Assembly: GCA_023258825.1 (NCBI GenBank) | Contig: JALQWE010000261.1 | Location: 1 to 5,825, forward strand | Direction: 5' to 3' | Length of the DNA: 5,825 nt | Source of the DNA: Planctomycetaceae bacterium | GTDB taxonomy: Bacteria > Planctomycetota > Planctomycetia > Planctomycetales > Planctomycetaceae | In this document: in pieces, positions 1-5,825 of the stretch | How positions within the stretch are numbered: the first letter of the stretch is position 1 | How the letters are laid out: the number at the start of each line of letters is the position of its first letter | Notes under the pieces: generated by a model | What the model was told of the DNA's origin: nothing | What the model saw: the letters and a program-made list of their open reading frames with translations, nothing else | Databases searched by the model: none | Position numbers and translations under genes: made by a program

Positions 1-933
1 GTTGCGCTCGAGCGAATCGCGGTGGATGAGCCCACATTGTCCATGAAGTTCACCGTCAATAGCTCACCACTGGCGGGCCAGCACGGCAAATTCGTCACCA
101 GCCGCAATCTGCGAGACCGTTTGTATCGCGAATTGCAGTCCAACGTGGCTTTGCGTGTTGAAGAAACAGACGACATGGACGCCTTCAAGGTGTCTGGTCG
201 AGGTGTTCTGCATCTGGCCGTGCTGATTGAGACGATGCGGCGTGAAGGCTACGAGCTTTCGGTTGGAAAGCCAGAAGTCATCGTGCGGGAAATCAACGGC
301 AAGAAGTGTGAGCCGTACGAGTTGCTGGAAGTGGATGTTCCCAGCGCTGACCTGGGGCCCGTCATGGAACTGGTTGGAGCTCGGCGTGGGCAGGCCAAGG
401 CCATGTCTACCACGGCCACCGGGATGACTCACATCGAATTCAGCATTCCGGCTCGTGGCCTGATCGGCATGCGAACTCGAATGCTCAATGCCACGCGTGG
501 TGAAGCCATCATGCACCACCGGTTTGAGGACTATCGGCCGGTCGAAGGGGAAATTCCTCATCGCCAGAACGGGGTGTTGATTTCCCAGGACAGCGGTCGT
601 GCCATTGCTTATGCCCTGTGGAAACTGCAGGAACGCGCTGACATGTTCGTCAATCCTGGCGACGACGTTTACGAGGGCATGATCATCGGGGAAAACAGTC
701 GCGATAACGACATGACTGTGAACCCGATCCGTGAAAAGAAGTTGACCAACATTCGTTCTGCTGGTGCCGACGACGCCGTCCTGCTGCGACCTCCGCGTGA
801 GATGACGCTGGAAGCCGCACTCGAATACATCGAGTGGGACGAGTATGTCGAAGTCACACCTCAGGTGATCCGTCTGCGGAAAACTCTGCTGACAGAAACT
901 GAACGGAAGCGACTGCACCGAAGTAAGGGCTAG
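1..933 (+). CDS. typA: TypA/BipA ribosome-binding GTPase, C-terminal half (5' end outside window)
   Basis: TypA/BipA is an EF-G-like translational GTPase that binds the ribosome and supports 50S assembly and growth under stress or cold. The frame is open from base 1 to TAG at 931-933, giving 310 residues of a protein usually near 600. The G domain and domain II lie outside the window, so no GTP-binding motifs are visible. Visible from the left edge are the EF-G domain III-like part (about residues 1-90, with VDEPTLSMKF and RVEETD..DAFKVSGRG), the domain V-like part (about 95-175, with GARRGQAKAM), and the TypA-specific C-terminal domain (about 180-310). Diagnostic motifs of that last domain are RQNGVLIS (188-195), VYEGMIIGENSR (223-234) and KKLTNIRSAG (246-255). 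The GTG at 22-24 is internal, because the conserved LERI stretch precedes it. A hairpin 34 bases after the stop suggests typA ends its transcript. No disruption is seen. Confidence 0.96.
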   Translation, partial: VALERIAVDEPTLSMKFTVNSSPLAGQHGKFVTSRNLRDRLYRELQSNVALRVEETDDMDAFKVSGRGVLHLAVLIETMRREGYELSVGKPEVIVREINGKKCEPYELLEVDVPSADLGPVMELVGARRGQAKAMSTTATGMTHIEFSIPARGLIGMRTRMLNATRGEAIMHHRFEDYRPVEGEIPHRQNGVLISQDSGRAIAYALWKLQERADMFVNPGDDVYEGMIIGENSRDNDMTVNPIREKKLTNIRSAGADDAVLLRPPREMTLEAALEYIEWDEYVEVTPQVIRLRKTLLTETERKRLHRSKG

Positions 934-967
934 GCCAACTCCGGTCGCTCAGTCCACATCACACACC

Positions 968-1008
968 GGCCCCCCGCGATTTTCTGAATCTCGGGGGGCC
1001 TGTTGTTT
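968..1008 (+). terminator. Probable intrinsic terminator of typA
   Basis: A perfect 9-bp GC-rich stem joins 968-976 (GGCCCCCCG) to 992-1000. After a single C/T mismatch the stem continues as GATT (978-981) with AATC (987-990), closing a 5-base loop TTCTG. The following tract (TGTTGTTTC) is T-rich but broken by G, so termination may be less than complete. It sits 34 bases after the typA stop, the expected place. Confidence 0.7.
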
Positions 1009-1336
1009 CACGGAATGCCCGAACTGTTCGAAGACGGATTAACAGGGGGGTGCGGCGTCACGCCTCCAGTCGCGCTCAATCGTCCTGCAAAATTGATCGC
1101 TGCGGCATTGGCTCACTGTCATTCCAACTCCAGTTGCCCCTCGCAGCGGACGCTCCTGCTGGTCTCCGTCCGGCCGTTGGGCAGGAGAAGGGCAACGGAC
1201 GGGATTCGGGGCATGGGGGGCCACGAAAGCCACGGGCTCGCTGACCAAGGTTGACGAACTGACCCATGGATCAAATCAGAGCGGACGGAGTTGAGCTGGT
1301 GGGGCCCCTGGAACTGGTGCTCAGATGAGAGAAACC

Positions 1337-1354
1337 TGTGGCCAATCGGCCACA
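1337..1354. repeat. Perfect hairpin, 7-bp stem with AATC loop
   Basis: TGTGGCC (1337-1343) pairs perfectly with GGCCACA (1348-1354) around the loop AATC. It is nested within other inverted repeats. GAAACCTG (1331-1338) matches CAGGTTTC (1373-1380), and GGTG.GGCCCC (1298-1308) matches GGGGCC.CACC (1357-1367) with one G/G mismatch. The last two pairings cross each other, so together they would make a pseudoknot. It is either part of a structured RNA ending at the 1475-1498 terminator or chance pairing in GC-rich DNA. Confidence 0.5.
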
Positions 1355-1474
1355 ATGGGGCCGCACCAAACGCAGGTTTCGGGTTTCTGTCGGTCGGCAT
1401 GGCGGTCGGGGGCCGGTGTTACGGTCGTCTGCTTTGCAGCCTCATGCACGGGATCCCGCGAAAACTCGGGAAAT

Positions 1475-1498
1475 AGCCCTGTCTTTGGGCTTTTTTTT
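1475..1498 (+). terminator. Orphan intrinsic terminator-like element
   Basis: AGCCC (1475-1479) pairs with GGGCT (1487-1491) around a 7-base loop, and the 3' arm runs into an uninterrupted tract of eight T (1491-1498). The stem is short but the T tract is excellent. No gene lies directly upstream on this strand: typA ends 541 bases earlier and already has its own hairpin. It could end a small RNA made from 1001-1475, be a backup typA terminator, or attenuate a long ahcY leader. Confidence 0.6.
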
Positions 1499-1531
1499 GA
1501 ACGAATCAGAGTAAGATAAGGGTCGAGCTGG

Positions 1532-1573
1532 GCAGATTCCCGAGATCAAAACACGCGGGTAATCTGCGTTTTT
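1532..1573 (+). promoter_or_regulatory. Terminator-like stem in the ahcY leader (candidate attenuator)
   Basis: GCAGATT (1532-1538) pairs with AATCTGC (1561-1567), and CCCG (1539-1542) pairs with CGGG (1556-1559). This gives 11 bp with one bulged T (1560) and a 13-base loop. A G and five T (1569-1573) follow, as in an intrinsic terminator, 89 bases before the ahcY start. The 5' arm has two other perfect partners: GATTCCC (1535-1541) with GGGAATC (1574-1580), and TTCCCGAG (1537-1544) with CTCGGGAA (1465-1472). Mutually exclusive pairings are typical of attenuators and riboswitch expression platforms. No known SAM or SAH riboswitch consensus was recognised, so the regulatory role is inferred from structure and position only. 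Confidence 0.45.
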
Positions 1574-1595
1574 GGGAATCCTGTCGGTTAACCCT

Positions 1596-1610
1596 CGCCA
1601 GAAACTGGCG
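1596..1610. repeat. Short perfect hairpin in the ahcY leader
   Basis: CGCCAG (1596-1601) pairs with CTGGCG (1605-1610) around AAA, or as a 5-bp stem with loop GAAAC. It has no T tract and lies 53 bases before the ahcY start codon. It could be part of leader folding. The partly overlapping pair GGAAT (1610-1614) with ATTCC (1626-1630) is an alternative. Confidence 0.45.
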
Positions 1611-1662
1611 GAATGAAAACAGCCAATTCCACGGTCAATTCATTTTGTTGTGAGAGTTTTTC

Positions 1663-2991
<1,329 letters not shown>

Positions 2992-2999
2992 GATGGTTC

Positions 3000-3017
3000 G
3001 CGGGCTGTTCGGCCCGC
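3000..3017. repeat. Hairpin just after the ahcY stop
   Basis: GCGGGC (3000-3005) pairs with GCCCGC (3012-3017) around loop TGTTCG, starting 8 bases after the ahcY stop. It has no T tract, so it is not a terminator alone. It may protect the mRNA 3' end or assist the terminator that begins 15 bases later. Confidence 0.45.
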
Positions 3018-3031
3018 AGGACTTGAAACAC

Positions 3032-3073
3032 AAAGCCCGGACTCTGGCATTGGCCAAAGTTCGGGCTTTTTTT
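3032..3073 (+). terminator. Strong bidirectional terminator between ahcY and the convergent gene
   Basis: AAAGCCCG (3032-3039) pairs with CGGGCTTT (3062-3069). The stem continues through a G-T wobble (3040/3061) and ACT/AGT (3041-3043/3058-3060), giving 12 bp. After a C/A internal mismatch comes a second short stem TGGC/GCCA (3045-3048/3053-3056). Seven T (3067-3073) follow on the plus strand. On the minus strand the stem is followed by a T-rich tract too (TTTGTGTTTC), so it can also serve the convergent gene ending at 3196. Confidence 0.9.
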
Positions 3074-3081
3074 GTTTCACC

Positions 3082-3122
3082 CGCCTGGCCAGGCGTGGCC
3101 GACCGTTGACCAGAGACAACGG
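3082..3122. repeat. Two adjacent inverted repeats in the convergent spacer
   Basis: CGCCTGGCCAGGCG (3082-3095) is a perfect 14-base palindrome. Eight bases on, CCGTTG (3103-3108) pairs with CAACGG (3117-3122) around an 8-base loop. Neither has a T tract on either strand. They lie downstream of the minus-strand gene and may be its mRNA 3' structures. Confidence 0.4.
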
Positions 3123-3195
3123 CAGGTTCCCTGGGTATCTATGCCAGCGCATGCCATCTTCCTCAGTGTCTGCCGGCTGAAAAGACCATGAACTG

Positions 3196-3582
3196 CTACT
3201 GTGGCAGATGTGGCCGCGTTGCCCTGGCTGGCCAGTGGTCACCGCAATCTGTGGCGTTGCGAACGCGACCCAGCCAGAACCACGCATGGACCTGGCGTTC
3301 GCTGGGGGGGTACTGCAGGCGGATTTCGCGTCGCACGTACAGTTCATCGGCAACGCCTTCTGCGGCGTCCAGCTCAACCAAAGTTGCCTCATCCACGTCG
3401 TAGAGTTCGCCGTGGACGGCCAGCCCGGCGGGCCATTCCACGAGGCCGGGATAGTGGCCGAGGTCAAACAGTCGGTAGAGAGATTCGGTCACCGCAGTTC
3501 CGACGAAGGTGGAGTGTGCCAGCAGTGAGTGCAGGGCGTATCCGCGTTTCAGTGAGCCATAGACAAAAACCAGCTGCGACAT
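3196..3582 (-). CDS. Gamma-glutamylcyclotransferase-like (YtfP/AIG2 family) protein
   Basis: Members of this fold release 5-oxoproline from gamma-glutamyl amines or amino acids; the substrate of bacterial YtfP-type proteins is not well settled, so only the family is assigned. The 128-residue protein shows the family start FVYGSLKRG (residues 6-14, the substrate-binding YGSL loop), LGHYPGLVE (41-49), which closely resembles a stretch of E. coli YtfP, VHGELYDVD (56-64), and the probable catalytic Glu75 in LDAAEG. It is slightly longer than E. coli YtfP (about 113 residues), with a short Arg/Pro/His-containing tail. The ATG (3580-3582 read on the minus strand) puts the YGSL motif at residue 8, as usual. 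No Shine-Dalgarno is visible; the bases before the ATG are C-rich. It stops with TAG, is convergent with ahcY, shares its terminator region, and is divergent from the downstream ATPase gene. It is probably a single-gene cytosolic unit. Confidence 0.88.
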   Translation of the reverse strand: MSQLVFVYGSLKRGYALHSLLAHSTFVGTAVTESLYRLFDLGHYPGLVEWPAGLAVHGELYDVDEATLVELDAAEGVADELYVRREIRLQYPPSERQVHAWFWLGRVRNATDCGDHWPARATRPHLPQ

Positions 3583-3861
3583 GGGCGGGGGAATCCACGG
3601 GCAAATTCGGGGAATTGAAACAGGAATGTCCGTGTGGAGGCTGTTCCTGTGGGAATCACGGCCAATAATCCGAAGTTGGCCGAAGCAATACAGCGGGAAT
3701 CCTCGGTTGTGCCGGATTCTACACCGGGCGTGAGGTCCGCAGACAGGGTTTATAGCAAGGCTGATGGGCAGGAACTCAGAGGTTGGCTGTGAGCTTGTCC
3801 GGGAATGGGCTGTCCGGGCCCGAAGTTTCGGTGAAATCCTGATAACAGAAACGAGTACACG
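3583..3861. other. 279-base divergent spacer, promoter region presumed
   Basis: This spacer separates two genes read outward from it, so both promoters should lie here. I found no convincing -35/-10 pair. A 7-bp inverted repeat ACAGGAA/TTCCTGT (3620-3626/3644-3650) and a direct repeat TGTCCGGG (3796-3803 and 3811-3818) with a neighbouring CGGGCCCG palindrome are the only structures seen. The repeat pair, spaced 15 bases start to start, could be a binding site, but this is weak. Confidence 0.4.
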
Positions 3862-5277
<1,416 letters not shown>

Positions 5278-5310
5278 GGGCTGTCCTGGTTGACGCCTCA
5301 GCGCAAACAG

Positions 5311-5365
5311 AAAGCCGGACTGGGCAGGCGATCAGAATCGCCAACTCGGTCCGGCTTTGCTTTTT
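5311..5365 (+). terminator. Strong bidirectional terminator between the ATPase and sigma-factor genes
   Basis: AAAGCCGGAC (5311-5320) pairs perfectly with GTCCGGCTTT (5349-5358). An inner stem GGCGAT (5327-5332) pairs with ATCGCC (5337-5342) around loop CAGA. The 3' arm continues TTTGCTTTTT on the plus strand. Read on the minus strand the stem is followed by CTTTCTGTTTG, T-rich but less uniform, so it can serve the convergent sigma gene that stops at 5402. Its 5' arm closely resembles that of the ahcY terminator. Confidence 0.88.
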
Positions 5366-5401
5366 AGCTATCCGACCTGGTGTCGTGTCCCAAAGACTGT
5401 G

Positions 5402-5825
5402 TCAGTGACCTGCGACAGCGGCGACACTTTCGAGGAAGCCCTGCAATTGTCGGCTGCGGACAGGGTGCTGCAGCTTTCGCACGGCCTTGGCTTCGATTTG
5501 TCGGACACGTTCACGAGTGACCTTGAAGATTCGGCCTACTTCTTCGAGTGTGTAGGTATAGCCGTCACCCAGGCCGTAACGCAGCTTGATGATTTCGCGT
5601 TCGCGATAGGTCAGCGTCTTCAGCACGGTGTCGATTTTGTCCTTGAGCATTTCGGAGGCGGCATTGCTGACCGGGCTGTCATTGCCACGATCTTCGATGA
5701 AATCTCCGAAGGCACTGTCGTCACCTTCACCGATGGGTTTGTCCAGGCTGACTGGTTGGCGCGAGATACGCATAACGCGTCTTGCTTCATCCAGAGGCAC
5801 CCCGGCAGCGTTCAATGGCTAGAAG
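5402..5825 (-). CDS. rpoD: RpoD-type sigma-70 factor, regions 3-4 (5' part outside window; apparent frameshift near edge)
   Basis: Sigma-70 factors direct RNA polymerase to promoters; region 4 binds the -35 element and the beta flap. The clean frame (5404 from TTG at 5813-5815) gives 137 residues: the end of region 3 (DEARRVMRISRQPVSLDKPIG, split here only by family alignment, residues 9-29), the region 3.2 finger (DDSAFGDFIED, 32-42), region 4.1 (LKTLTYREREIIKLRYGLG, about 65-83) and the 4.2 helix-turn-helix (TLEEVGRIF..TRERVRQIEAKAVRKLQ, 89-116), with tail HPVRSRQLQGFLE. Regions 1-2 would lie beyond the window. An in-frame TAG (5821-5819) sits just before the TTG. Reading the edge in the next frame gives LLAIE, which joins smoothly to AAGVPLDEARRV if one base near 5810 is skipped, so the TTG is not a credible start. 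Whether it is the primary (group 1) or a group 2 sigma cannot be decided from this part. Confidence 0.9.

Larger units (their letters stand above)
934..1662. other. 729-base typA-ahcY spacer without a convincing protein gene
   Basis: Short open frames occur on both strands (up to about 93 codons), but none has a recognisable motif, a ribosome-binding site or protein-like composition; they are rich in Arg, Pro, Gly, Ser and Trp, as expected from GC-rich noncoding DNA. What stands out is inverted repeats. There are hairpins near 1153-1204, a nested set at 1292-1380, an orphan terminator at 1475-1498, and a leader-like segment from about 1500 to the ahcY start. A triplicated CGGTCG occurs at 1391-1396, 1403-1408 and 1422-1427. 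No tRNA, rRNA, tmRNA or RNase P RNA hallmark was recognised. The spacer could carry a small RNA and a long ahcY 5' leader, or be ordinary planctomycete spacer. Confidence 0.6.

Noticed and set aside
64..918. 284-codon open frame on the minus strand opposite typA
   Set aside because: It is the antisense shadow of a strongly conserved TypA sequence; its His/Gln-rich translation matches no known family.
1251..1276. TTGACG and TCAAAT as a promoter for the putative small RNA
   Set aside because: The spacer is 14 bases and the -10 match is only four of six, too weak to annotate.
1497..1517. TTGAAC and TAAGAT as an ahcY promoter
   Set aside because: The spacing is only 9 bases, far from the usual 16-18, and the TTG overlaps the terminator T tract.
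1003..1519. Several 60-90 codon frames on both strands of the typA-ahcY spacer
   Set aside because: They have no motifs, no ribosome-binding sites and low-quality composition, and they overlap one another and the inverted repeats.
1500..1662. Known SAH riboswitch upstream of ahcY
   Set aside because: The expected conserved GAGCGCTG-type core and its pairing GGCGCTC segment are absent, so the leader cannot be assigned to that class by eye.
3201..3668. 155-codon plus-strand frame across the cyclotransferase-like gene
   Set aside because: It overlaps the minus-strand gene, whose YGSL and catalytic Glu motifs are clear; the translation is Arg/Gly/Pro-rich and unlike any protein I know.

Overview
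This window looks like bacterial chromosome from a planctomycete or a close relative. The call rests on the sigma-factor C-terminus (for example the stretch HPVRSRQL after the helix-turn-helix), the ChlI/MoxR-type ATPase with its characteristic N-terminus, long gene-poor spacers, and weak or absent Shine-Dalgarno sequences before the starts. This is family recall; no search was run. Both ends cut through genes, so the window may be a whole small contig.

Layout, left to right: (1) 1-933 (+), the C-terminal half of the translational GTPase TypA/BipA, closed by a GC-rich hairpin. (2) 934-1662, a 729-base spacer with no convincing protein gene. It holds the typA terminator, several strong inverted repeats, a second terminator (1475-1498) not attached to any ORF, and a third terminator-like stem (1532-1573) with competing pairings, just ahead of ahcY. 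(3) 1663-2991 (+), a complete S-adenosylhomocysteine hydrolase (ahcY), then a very strong bidirectional terminator. (4) 3196-3582 (-), a small YtfP/AIG2-type gamma-glutamylcyclotransferase-like protein, convergent with ahcY. (5) 3862-5277 (+), a 471-aa magnesium-chelatase-I/MoxR-like AAA+ ATPase with an Asn in place of the usual Walker B Asp, followed by a second strong bidirectional terminator. (6) 5402 to the right edge (-), regions 3-4 of an RpoD-type sigma-70 factor, with an apparent one-base frameshift about 15 bases from the edge.

The genes are mostly housekeeping and do not form one operon: every neighbouring pair is separated by a terminator or changes strand. TypA acts on the ribosome, AhcY clears S-adenosylhomocysteine in the methyl cycle, the cyclotransferase-like protein may act on gamma-glutamyl compounds, the AAA+ protein probably remodels an unknown partner, and the sigma factor directs transcription.

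I do not see a clear new multi-gene system. The parts most worth a second look are noncoding: the typA-ahcY spacer, which may hold a small RNA and an ahcY leader switch, and a pair of near-identical terminators. The apparent sigma-factor frameshift also needs checking.
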